From positions 1 to 5,222 of the forward strand of contig JAIRKV010000244.1 of NCBI GenBank assembly GCA_031259935.1: a stretch of 5,222 bases of DNA. The letters are read 5' to 3'. Of the stretch, positions 1 to 5,160 are shown one piece after another (the stretch's first letter is position 1; each line of letters begins with the position of its first letter). The notes under the pieces are model-generated. The model made no database searches, had not been told where the DNA came from, and saw only the letters and a list, made by a program, of their open reading frames with translations. The position numbers were made by a program, and so were the translations under genes. Source of the stretch: Prevotellaceae bacterium (GTDB lineage: Bacteria; Bacteroidota; Bacteroidia; Bacteroidales; UBA932).

Positions 1-636
1 CAGCGATTTATTGTACATAAATTATCAAAATGGTGGATGCTTCAATGCTTTTTTTGCATTAATCCGTTTTGGAAAACTTTATTCACAGGCAAAGAATTTG
101 TTGACAAGCACAAATCATACATTATTGTTTCAAATCATCAATCGCTTATTGATATTGGACTAATGTATTATGTTCCGTGCGTATTTAAGTGGATTTCGAA
201 ACGTGAAGTTCTGTCGTTTCCTATTATTGGTCAGATGCTTTATATTCATGGAGATATTTTGATTAAACGCGGTAAAGGCAAAAGTGCAAAAAAAATGTTG
301 AATAAAAGCAAAAAATGGCTTGAACGTGGAGCAAGTATAGCAATGTTTCCCGAAGGAACCCGAACAAAAGATGGACAGGTTCACCGTTTCAAAGAAGGTG
401 CGTTTTTACTTGCAAAACAAACTAAAACGCCAATACTTCCCGTAGTGTTGAATGGCGCCTTTGCAGTTTTGCCCAAAAACGGAATTTTATTAAAAATAAA
501 ACACAAATTTCATCTTAAAATTCTTCCAGAAATTTCGGTTCAAGAAATTGAATCAACAGGCATAAAAGATATGACGCTTAAAGTGCAAACATTGATTACT
601 GCCGAACATAAAAAAATTGCGCCCGAATTTTATTAA
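1..636 (+). CDS. plsC: 1-acyl-sn-glycerol-3-phosphate acyltransferase (PlsC/LPLAT family), 5'-truncated by window edge
   Basis: This enzyme transfers an acyl group to the sn-2 position of lysophosphatidic acid, giving phosphatidic acid at the cytoplasmic membrane for phospholipid synthesis. The frame is open from base 1: twelve codons (QRFIVHKLSKWW) precede the first ATG at 37, and no start is visible, so the true start is probably left of the window. Family members usually have about 40 more N-terminal residues, often a membrane segment. Numbered from the ATG at 37, the catalytic HX4D motif is H34-D39 in SNHQSLID. Block II is around residues 55-80 (KREVLSFPIIGQ through IKRGK). The substrate-binding FPEGTR is at 104-109, followed by FKEGAFLLA and the block IV region PVVLNG. 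All four acyltransferase blocks are intact. The TAA stop is at 634-636 and a 228-base spacer follows, so it probably ends its own transcript. Family certain; exact acyl acceptor inferred. Confidence 0.93.
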   Translation, partial: QRFIVHKLSKWWMLQCFFCINPFWKTLFTGKEFVDKHKSYIIVSNHQSLIDIGLMYYVPCVFKWISKREVLSFPIIGQMLYIHGDILIKRGKGKSAKKMLNKSKKWLERGASIAMFPEGTRTKDGQVHRFKEGAFLLAKQTKTPILPVVLNGAFAVLPKNGILLKIKHKFHLKILPEISVQEIESTGIKDMTLKVQTLITAEHKKIAPEFY

Positions 637-668
637 ACGCCAATTCCGCATCAAATTTCCCGTCTAAT

Positions 669-717
669 AAAAAATTGAGCAGAAATAACGGAAAATCTTT
701 GTAATATTCAATTTTTT
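669..717 (+). terminator. Possible weak terminator after plsC
   Basis: A perfect 10-bp inverted repeat, AAAAAATTGA (669-678) and TCAATTTTTT (708-717), lies 32 bases past the plsC stop and ends in six T. The arms are nearly all A/T and the loop is 29 bases, so the structure would be weak and could be chance in AT-rich DNA. Its position and T-run are the only arguments that it ends plsC transcription. Confidence 0.25.
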
Positions 718-745
718 GCTGTATTTTTCCTCTGTAAATTTTGTT

Positions 746-792
746 GAAATTTTTATACGTTTGTGTGTAAGCGAAGATTTTATGCCAACTTT
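746..792 (-). repeat. 47-bp dispersed repeat, copy 1 (inverted relative to copy 2 at 4730-4776)
   Basis: The reverse complement of 746-792 aligns without gaps to 4730-4776, with 41 of 47 bases identical by hand count. The shared core reads AAAATCTTCG, one variable base, then TTACACAC. The copies lie in inverted orientation about 4 kb apart, and each sits just upstream of a gene and points the same way relative to that gene (865 here, rsmA for copy 2). I recall peptides resembling its translation (KSS-L/I-TH-K/Q-RIK) in many short hypothetical proteins of Bacteroidota, which would fit an interspersed intergenic repeat. That is from memory and unverified. Confidence 0.75.
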
Positions 793-793
793 A
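756..793 (+). promoter_or_regulatory. Candidate promoter region for the membrane protein/sigma unit
   Basis: Two weak readings are possible. TACGTTTG at 756-763 fits the Bacteroidota -7 consensus TAnnTTTG but lacks a clear -33 element. Alternatively TTTG at 760-763 serves as -33 and CAACTTTA at 786-793 as a degenerate -7, which is the base-for-base equivalent of the much better element in repeat copy 2. Either would place the start of transcription roughly 60-100 bases before the ATG at 865. Neither is convincing alone. Confidence 0.3.
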
Positions 794-864
794 TAAAATA
801 TTTTTCGCTCTCGATTGTCTGTATAAATAGAAAATAAAATTTTATAACAGTTAAAAATTATTAT

Positions 865-1212
865 ATGAAAAAACATATTTTGAAACATTTGTTATTGGGA
901 TTGACGGTTATTGTTGTTTTCGGCATTGCTGTGATGTTGTTGTGGAACTGGCTGATGCCTGCAATTTTAAACTTGAAAATTATAAATTTCTGGCAGGCAT
1001 TGGGCATGCTGGCGCTGGCGCGTATTCTTTTTGGCGGTATGGCAGGCAAACGCTGGGAAGCACACAAATATCGGCATCATCATAATGCGTTTCGCAACGA
1101 ATTTATGAAAATGTCAACCGAAGAACGTGAAGATTTCATAAAACGCAAATTTTTGAAACATGGTCTCGAATGCGATCTTTTCCAACAAAACGAATCGGAA
1201 AAACACGACTGA
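865..1212 (+). CDS. Small membrane protein of unknown function, encoded next to an ECF sigma factor
   Basis: I do not recognise a named family for this 115-residue protein. A lysine-containing N-terminus precedes a strong hydrophobic segment at about residues 9-38 that includes the tryptophan-rich WNWLMP (27-32). A second, weaker hydrophobic stretch, FWQALGMLALARILFGG (42-58), could be another membrane span or a re-entrant helix. Residues 61-80 are basic and histidine-rich (AHKYRHHHNAF, HHH at 71-73), suggesting a cytosolic or metal-binding surface. The tail has a charged helix, STEEREDFIKRKF. The ATG at 865 follows AT-rich DNA without a Shine-Dalgarno. The 3' end overlaps or abuts the sigma factor in another frame, so the two are almost surely cotranscribed. 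I recall similar small proteins beside ECF sigma genes in Bacteroidota. A role as membrane partner or regulator of the sigma factor is inference from position only. Confidence 0.8.
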   Translation: MKKHILKHLLLGLTVIVVFGIAVMLLWNWLMPAILNLKIINFWQALGMLALARILFGGMAGKRWEAHKYRHHHNAFRNEFMKMSTEEREDFIKRKFLKHGLECDLFQQNESEKHD

Positions 1213-1786
1213 AGTGGTTAAGTCAAAACGCGATGAAATCGAAAAACTGATAACAAAATATCAGCAGCAACTTAAATTTTTTATTCTAAAAAGAGTTTCA
1301 GACGAAAATGATGCCGATGATATTTTGCAGGATGTTTTTTATCAACTGGTGAAGACGATAAATAACGCTATTGACCCGATTGAACACGTTGCGGCGTGGC
1401 TGTATCGCGTTACGCGAAACATGATTATAAATCACGGCAAAAAAAAGCACGAAGAATCGATGCCTGCCCGACACAACGCCGACGGCGATAATGAAACGTT
1501 AACAGATATTTCGGAAATAATGTTTGGCGACGAACTTTCATCTTCGCCCGAAATGGAATATTTGCGTTCGCTGGTGTGGATTGAACTTGAAAATGCCTTA
1601 TCGGAATTGCCGGCGCAGCAACGCGAGATATTTGAACTTACCGAACTGGAAGGCGTTCCGATGAAAGAAATATCCAAAGTTACAGGTATTCCGCTAAATA
1701 CGCTGCTGTCGCGAAAACATTATGCGGTTTTACATTTGCGTAACCGCATGCGAAAACTGTATGAAGATATTGTTTGCGATCAATAA
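1160..1786 (+). CDS. RNA polymerase ECF-type sigma-70 family factor
   Basis: This alternative sigma factor should bind core RNA polymerase and direct it to a small regulon. Numbered from the ATG at 1160 (208 residues), the sigma-2 domain covers about 34-98: DILQDVFYQLV at 54-64 (region 2.1-2.2, core binding) and AWLYRVTRN at 79-87 (region 2.3-2.4, -10 recognition). An acidic linker (about 105-135) leads to sigma-4 at about 143-200, with LPAQQREIFELTELEGVPMK and the helix-turn-helix EISKVTGIPLNTLLSRKHYAV. No sigma-3 domain is present, as expected for ECF factors. The start is uncertain. The ATG at 1160 overlaps the upstream gene by 53 bases and gives a poorly conserved-looking first 18 residues. 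The in-frame GTG at 1214 begins one base after the upstream TGA (1210-1212) and gives 190 residues, which suits translational coupling. No typical anti-sigma gene follows; the upstream membrane protein is the only candidate partner. Confidence 0.9.
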   Translation: MVSNAIFSNKTNRKNTTEVVKSKRDEIEKLITKYQQQLKFFILKRVSDENDADDILQDVFYQLVKTINNAIDPIEHVAAWLYRVTRNMIINHGKKKHEESMPARHNADGDNETLTDISEIMFGDELSSSPEMEYLRSLVWIELENALSELPAQQREIFELTELEGVPMKEISKVTGIPLNTLLSRKHYAVLHLRNRMRKLYEDIVCDQ

Positions 1787-1868
1787 AAACATAAATTTTA
1801 CAAAAATAAAGCCTTTTTTTCACTCCGAAAAAGCGCATACAGATACAAAAATGTTTTTTCTCCTGACG

Positions 1869-1910
1869 GAAAATATTGTTTACCTGCAATAACATGCTGC
1901 AAATATTTTC
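1869..1910. other. 9-bp perfect dyad upstream of the ClC gene
   Basis: GAAAATATT (1869-1877) and AATATTTTC (1902-1910) are exact reverse complements with a 24-base interval. A smaller nested GCA/TGC pair (1886-1888 with 1895-1897) lies inside. No T-run follows on the plus strand, so it is not an obvious terminator of the sigma gene. It lies about 30 bases before the putative -7 element of the ClC gene, so an operator role is conceivable, but AT-rich dyads arise easily by chance. Confidence 0.3.
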
Positions 1911-1941
1911 AAAATAAAAAATAATATTATAGACTTTTTTA

Positions 1942-1949
1942 TATTTTTG
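1942..1949 (+). promoter_or_regulatory. Bacteroidota -7 promoter element (TATTTTTG) for the ClC gene
   Basis: TATTTTTG, followed by CA, matches the Bacteroidota -7 consensus TAnnTTTG, including the frequent TTTGCA extension. It ends 23 bases before the TTG start at 1973, which predicts a leader of fewer than about 20 bases. No good TTTG -33 element sits 19-21 bases upstream, where the DNA is almost pure A/T, so the promoter may be weak or need an activator. Confidence 0.45.
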
Positions 1950-1972
1950 CAGTCTGTAATATTCGGTAAACT

Positions 1973-3739
1973 TTGAAAAAAACAGCGCAAAAAACAATAG
2001 ACAGACTTCTTTCGCTCGGCGACAGAAAAGTATTGATAATACTTGCTTTGATAGTAGGTTTTGCCAGCGGTTTGGCTGCCGTATTGCTGAAACACACAAT
2101 CACAGGCGTCAAATTTTTATTGACAAGCTGGTTTAATGCCGAAACGGGAAGTTTGCTGTATCTTGCATATCCCGGAATAGGAATTTTAATTACGGTTTTT
2201 TTTGTAAAATATTTTGTTCGCGATAATATAAGTCATGGAATTACGCGTGTTTTATATGCCATATCGCGTAAAAAATCGAAATTAAAATCGCACAACTGTT
2301 ATTCGTCTGTTATAGCAAGTTCGTTTACCATAGGTTTTGGCGGTTCGGTAGGCGCCGAAGCGCCAATAGTATTAACGGGCGCTGCTATCGGCTCCAACAC
2401 GGGGCAATATTTCAAACAAAATTATAAAACCATAACTTTGCTTATCGGTTGCGGCGCAGCGGGAGCAGTAGCGGGAATTTTCAAAGCTCCGCTTGCAGGA
2501 GTCGTTTTTACTCTCGAAATTTTAATGCTCGATTTAACGCTTTCGTCAATCATTCCGCTTCTCATATCTTCGCTTGCGGCAACTTTGGTTTCGTATCTTT
2601 TGCTCGGGCGCGATGTCGAATTTTCAAATCTTATTACCGAATTTTCGATGAATAATATTCCGCTTTATATTGTACTGGGTTTATTCTGCGGCTTTGTTGC
2701 CATATATTTTACGCGCGCAACGCTTGCAATCGAAAACAGATTGTCGAAAATACGGAAATCATACAAAGTCTGGATTACAGGCTCGGCAGGGCTTGGCATT
2801 TTAATATTTTTGCTTCCTCCGCTTTACGGCGAAGGTTACAACATATTATCGTCTTTGCTTACAGGCAATTCGGATGATATTTTCCGCGACAGTCTGTTCT
2901 ATGCCTTCAAAGATACTTTGTGGATAATGTTCATATATCTTGCGGCAATCATAATTTTCAAAGTTGTGGCAATGGCATTGACCAATGGCTGCGGCGGAAC
3001 AGGCGGAACTTTCGGACCAACGCTTTTTATAGGCGGAATATCAGGATTTTTAATTGCAAAAATCATAAATACATTCGGAATAGCAAATGTGCCGGAAGTA
3101 AATTTCACTCTTGTAGGAATGGGCGGAATGATGGCTGCCGTAATGCACGCTCCTTTAACTGCAATATTTTTGATTGCCGAAATAACCGGCGGTTACGATT
3201 TGTTTTTTCCATTGATGATTGCTTCGGTATGCGCATTTTTAACAAACCGCTCGTTTGAACGCCATTCGATATATACGCGACGGCTTGCTTTGCGCGGCGA
3301 ACTTATTACACACAATAAAGACCAAGCAGCATTGACGCTTTTAAGTATCGAAGATTTGATTGAAAAAGATTTTATAGCCGTAAAATTAAACGATAAACTT
3401 GGAGATTTTGTGAAAATCATTTCACTGTCCAATCGCAATATTTTTCCCGTAACAGACAGTGACGGCAAACTGCTCGGACTGGTTTATCTTGACAGCGTGC
3501 GCCGAATAATGTTCGACAATAAACTTTACGATTCGGTTTATGTTCGCGATTTTATGTTTTCTTCGCCGGCAACAATACATGTCAATGACACAATGAACGC
3601 TGCTGTTGAAAAATTTGAAGAAACAAAAAAATGGAATTTACCTGTTGTTGACGAAAATGGCGTTTATTTCGGATTTTTGTCCAAATCGCAAATACTTACC
3701 GCATACAGGGACGTTATGGTCGAAGTTTCCGATGAATAA
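1973..3739 (+). CDS. ClC-family chloride channel or H+/Cl- antiporter with C-terminal CBS domain pair
   Basis: This 588-residue inner-membrane protein moves chloride or a related anion. The ClC core covers about 15-430. The gating-glutamate motif is GAEAP at 127-131 (E129, corresponding to E148 of E. coli ClC), within GGSVGAEAPIVLTGAAIGS. Helix H is GIFKAPLAGVVFTLE (168-182), helix N is GGTGGTFGPTLFIGG (341-355), and Y434 in HSIYTRRL matches the central tyrosine Y445. The usual selectivity-filter serine (GSGIP) appears as SHGIT, with H88 at the serine position. The residue after E182 is isoleucine where E. coli ClC has the proton glutamate E203. Residues about 457-580 form two CBS domains, which in this family can bind adenine nucleotides and regulate gating. 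The start must be TTG at 1973: an in-frame TAA lies at 1967-1969, and the next residues (KKTAQKTIDRLL) fit an N-terminal helix. Channel versus antiporter is unresolved. Confidence 0.95.
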   Translation: MKKTAQKTIDRLLSLGDRKVLIILALIVGFASGLAAVLLKHTITGVKFLLTSWFNAETGSLLYLAYPGIGILITVFFVKYFVRDNISHGITRVLYAISRKKSKLKSHNCYSSVIASSFTIGFGGSVGAEAPIVLTGAAIGSNTGQYFKQNYKTITLLIGCGAAGAVAGIFKAPLAGVVFTLEILMLDLTLSSIIPLLISSLAATLVSYLLLGRDVEFSNLITEFSMNNIPLYIVLGLFCGFVAIYFTRATLAIENRLSKIRKSYKVWITGSAGLGILIFLLPPLYGEGYNILSSLLTGNSDDIFRDSLFYAFKDTLWIMFIYLAAIIIFKVVAMALTNGCGGTGGTFGPTLFIGGISGFLIAKIINTFGIANVPEVNFTLVGMGGMMAAVMHAPLTAIFLIAEITGGYDLFFPLMIASVCAFLTNRSFERHSIYTRRLALRGELITHNKDQAALTLLSIEDLIEKDFIAVKLNDKLGDFVKIISLSNRNIFPVTDSDGKLLGLVYLDSVRRIMFDNKLYDSVYVRDFMFSSPATIHVNDTMNAAVEKFEETKKWNLPVVDENGVYFGFLSKSQILTAYRDVMVEVSDE

Positions 3740-3775
3740 ACGTAATCATAAAATTTCCATGATTTCTGCAACCTG

Positions 3776-3795
3776 CACATTTTCAATGTGTTTTT
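3776..3795 (+). terminator. Intrinsic terminator of the ClC gene, inside the 3' end of rsmA
   Basis: CACATT (3776-3781), a TTC loop and AATGTG (3785-3790) form a perfect 6-bp hairpin followed directly by TTTTT (3791-3795). It lies 36 bases after the ClC stop. The right arm and T-run are also the last codons of the opposing rsmA gene (Lys-Thr-His-stop, TGA at 3785-3783). On the minus strand no T-run follows the hairpin, so it should act only on plus-strand transcripts. Confidence 0.65.
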
Positions 3796-4559
3796 AATAA
3801 ATTTTCAACTAAATTTGTAAGTTCCGCAAAATCCGATACGCTCAACGTTTCGGGACGCAATTGCAAAAACCGATTTTCGGGAATCATTCTGTTGCCTGTA
3901 ATTAATTTCAACGAATTACGAATAGTTTTGCGCCGCTGGTTGAATGTTGCTTTTACGGTTTTTTTAAACAAAATTTCATCGCAATTTAAATGCTGAACGG
4001 AGTTTCTGTTAAGACGAATTACTGCCGACTTCACTTTTGGCGGAGGCGTAAATGCATTTTCGTGAACCGTAAAAAGATACTCGACATTGTAAAATGCCTG
4101 TACCAGCACGCTTAATATTCCGTACGTTTTTGAACCCGGCTTTTCGGCTATCCGTTCGGCAACTTCTTTTTGTATCATAAAAACTGCTTCCGGAATGTGA
4201 TTTTTTTCGTCGAGAATTTTAAAAAATATTTGGGATGAAATGTTATAAGGCAAATTCCCGATAACGCTAAAAGGTTTGTCGAATATGTCGTGTACATTCA
4301 ATTTCAGAAAATCGCCTTCGATAAGTTTGTGTTTAATATCGGGAAAAGTATTTCGTAAAAATGCAACGAATTCCTTATCTATTTCTATGGCTTTAAAATC
4401 AATATTTTTTTCGAGCAAAAATTCGGTTAAAACACCTGTTCCCGCACCGATTTCGAGTAAGGATTTTGTGCTGTCGTCAATACTTTTGGCTATGCGTTCG
4501 GCAATTTGTCTGTCGTGCAAAAAATGTTGTCCGAGCGATTTTTTTTGGCGTACGTACAT
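3783..4559 (-). CDS. rsmA: 16S rRNA (adenine1518-N6/adenine1519-N6)-dimethyltransferase RsmA (KsgA)
   Basis: RsmA uses S-adenosylmethionine to dimethylate two adjacent adenines in the 3'-terminal hairpin of 16S rRNA, a late step in 30S assembly. The 258-residue product has the family's full length. It shows the N-terminal KKSLGQHFL, the SAM-binding motif I LEIGAGTGVLT (E36-T45 region) and motif II AIEIDKEF. It also has IEGDF, the catalytic NLPYNIS (102-108), the QKEVAERI segment, FTPPPKVKSAV (170-180) and the C-terminal-domain signature FNQRRKTIRNSL (206-217). I chose the ATG at 4559. An in-frame TTG two codons earlier (4565) is possible, but MYVRQKKSLGQHFL matches the usual spacing before SLGQHF. 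There is no Shine-Dalgarno. The gene is convergent with the ClC gene; its TGA lies within the ClC terminator hairpin, 43 bases past the ClC stop. Loss of rsmA in other bacteria gives kasugamycin resistance. Confidence 0.97.
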   Translation of the reverse strand: MYVRQKKSLGQHFLHDRQIAERIAKSIDDSTKSLLEIGAGTGVLTEFLLEKNIDFKAIEIDKEFVAFLRNTFPDIKHKLIEGDFLKLNVHDIFDKPFSVIGNLPYNISSQIFFKILDEKNHIPEAVFMIQKEVAERIAEKPGSKTYGILSVLVQAFYNVEYLFTVHENAFTPPPKVKSAVIRLNRNSVQHLNCDEILFKKTVKATFNQRRKTIRNSLKLITGNRMIPENRFLQLRPETLSVSDFAELTNLVENLLKTH

Positions 4560-4620
4560 TATCAATGTTTATTTAGAAACTGTTTAAATTCAAGTAAAAT
4601 TGTCAATAAATAATTACCAA

Positions 4621-4715
4621 TCGGGCTGCTGTCTGGAATTTATTTTATGTTTTTATGATTATTAATAATATGAATTACACAACAATGAAAAAAACGAATT
4701 ACCCGGGCAGCCCGA
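4621..4715 (-). promoter_or_regulatory. GC-rich 9-bp inverted repeat in the predicted rsmA leader
   Basis: TCGGGCTGC (4621-4629) and GCAGCCCGA (4707-4715) are exact reverse complements 77 bases apart, in otherwise very AT-rich DNA. The outer flanks add two more matched positions around one mismatch (CAA against CAG). If rsmA is transcribed from the element at 4736-4729, both arms are in its 5' leader and could close a large stem-loop. The interval contains a 12-bp palindrome, ATTATTAATAAT (4658-4669). This may be leader regulation or simply the ends of an old repeat. Confidence 0.35.
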
Positions 4716-4728
4716 CTGAAAAACAGTG

Positions 4729-4736
4729 CAAAGTTA
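4729..4736 (-). promoter_or_regulatory. rsmA: Bacteroidota -7 promoter element (TAACTTTG) facing rsmA
   Basis: Read on the minus strand, TAACTTTGCAC is a perfect TAnnTTTG -7 element with the common CA extension. It sits inside a small dyad, GTGC-TAACTTT-GCAC. TTGG at 4762-4759 lies 22 bases upstream and could be the -33 element, although that spacing is slightly long. Transcription would begin near 4722, giving an rsmA leader of about 160 bases. The element belongs to the dispersed 47-bp repeat. A TTGACA at 4606-4601 closer to rsmA is an alternative but has no matching downstream element. Confidence 0.5.
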
Positions 4737-4776
4737 GCACAAAATCTTCGATTACACACCAACGGATAAAAATGTC
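4730..4776 (+). repeat. 47-bp dispersed repeat, copy 2
   Basis: This is the partner of the inverted copy at 746-792, with 41 of 47 bases identical and no gaps. Compared with copy 1 it keeps an intact TAnnTTTG on the minus strand, where copy 1 has CAACTTTA. Similarity fades beyond position 4776 and before 4730, so this appears to be the full conserved core in this pair. Confidence 0.75.
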
Positions 4777-4839
4777 CAAAGATTTTTTGATTGCAAATTT
4801 AGCCTTTTTTACACAGCACCTCAAAAAAGATTTATCCTT

Positions 4840-4882
4840 TTTCTACCAACATTTTATTTTGTCCCTGCGGGACGTTTTTTTC
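4840..4882 (-). repeat. Hairpin repeat unit A (A-tract, GTCCC hairpin, AATGTTGGTAGAAA)
   Basis: Read on the minus strand this unit has an A7 tract, the perfect hairpin GTCCC-GCA-GGGAC (4873-4861), a 7-base spacer and AATGTTGGTAGAAA (4853-4840). Unit B at 5159-5199 has the same order in the opposite orientation. On the plus strand the hairpin is followed by GTTTTTTT, so it also has the shape of an intrinsic terminator, although no plus-strand gene precedes it. I recall similar sequence in Bacteroidota intergenic regions (unverified). Confidence 0.7.
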
Positions 4883-4899
4883 ATTTTTAATCACACAAA

Positions 4900-4977
4900 T
4901 CAAAGTTCAGACAATTTTTTCTGGATTGCTTCGAGAATATGCTTTATTCGTTCTTTATCTTGTTCCTGATTTCTGAT
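4900..4977 (-). pseudogene. HepT-like (HEPN/DUF86) N-terminal remnant
   Basis: The minus-strand frame reads RNQEQDKERIKHILEAIQ, then KKLSEL and a TGA at 4902-4900. The DKERIKHILEAI portion closely resembles the first helix of HepT-type HEPN RNases (typically D-x-x-x-L-x-HILEAIEKIE). Only about 20 of roughly 110 residues remain. The catalytic Rx4-6H motif near the C-terminus is gone, and there is no ATG start (ATC stands where one could be). The frame overlaps the end of the MntA-like remnant, as hepT normally does beside mntA. After ILEAIQKK the sequence passes into intergenic-type DNA, and the break lies at an 18-base stretch shared with the REP-like element. Family assignment rests on this short motif plus the adjacent MntA remnant. 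Confidence 0.6.
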
Positions 4978-5120
4978 AAATCAATACTTTATCTTTTAAT
5001 CGTAAATGCAAATGATTGCAACATTCTTTCCTCAACCAAATCTACTTTCCTGCCTGTAATTTGCTCTAAATTGTAAACAATGCTTCCATAACGAAAAAGT
5101 GTGATTTTTTCATTGTTTAT
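4955..5120 (-). pseudogene. MntA-like minimal nucleotidyltransferase, C-terminal remnant with frameshift
   Basis: The minus-strand translation KITLFRYGSIVYNLEQITGRKVDLVEERMLQSFAFTIKR (split here as ITLFRYGSIVYNLEQ and ITGRKVDLVEERMLQSF) matches the C-terminal half of MntA-type nucleotidyltransferases. In that family a helix is followed by a strand of the form (L)GRKVDLVxE and an ending like DKxLIYxR. The first frame hits TAA at 4991-4989. Shifting one base near 4997 restores KDKVLIYQKSGTR and a TAA at 4957-4955, which indicates a small indel. The N-terminal half with the catalytic GSx10DxD motif is absent; a REP-like element lies directly at that broken edge. In intact type VII toxin-antitoxin modules MntA AMPylates and silences the HepT RNase. 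This copy cannot do so. Confidence 0.7.
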
Positions 5121-5124
5121 TTTT

Positions 5125-5160
5125 CTGGATTGCTTCGTCGCTACGCTCCTCGCAATGACG
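5125..5160 (-). repeat. REP-like palindromic element
   Basis: The minus strand reads CGTCATTGCGAGGAGCG followed by TAGCGACGAAGCAATCCAG. It is an imperfect palindrome closed by ATTGC (5129-5133) and GCAAT (5152-5156). I recall near-identical sequence as an abundant extragenic palindrome in Bacteroidota and several other phyla. It is far more GC-rich than its surroundings. Elements of this sort are often spread by REP-associated (Y1/RAYT) transposases, but none is encoded in this window. Its inner end (5120-5137) shares 18 bases with 4916-4933, at the break in the HepT remnant. Confidence 0.75.

Noticed and set aside
664..888. Minus-strand open frame of 74 codons in the spacer after plsC
   Set aside because: It spans repeat copy 1 and AT-rich spacer and overlaps the start of the gene at 865. 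The translation is low complexity and the resemblance to the other repeat copy is explained by DNA repetition.
1811..1833. Possible terminator after the sigma factor (GC-T-tract paired with AAAAAGC)
   Set aside because: The stem needs a bulge, is nearly all A/T and has no T-run after it on the plus strand.
1680..2099. Minus-strand open frame of 139 codons across the sigma/ClC spacer
   Set aside because: It is antisense to the ends of two solid genes and has a phenylalanine/lysine-rich translation typical of AT-rich non-coding DNA.
4783..4828. 8-bp inverted repeat TTTTTTGA / TCAAAAAA
   Set aside because: Homopolymer-based arms with a 30-base interval are expected by chance in this composition.
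4861..4881. Stand-alone plus-strand terminator
   Set aside because: The shape is right (GTCCC-TGC-GGGAC plus T7), but no plus-strand gene precedes it and the same structure recurs in hairpin unit B, so it is treated as part of the repeat.
4655..4969. Plus-strand open frame of 104 codons
   Set aside because: It runs across the 47-bp repeat, hairpin unit A and the antisense of the HepT remnant. Its apparent similarity to other hypothetical proteins would come from repeats, and no domain or codon signal supports it.
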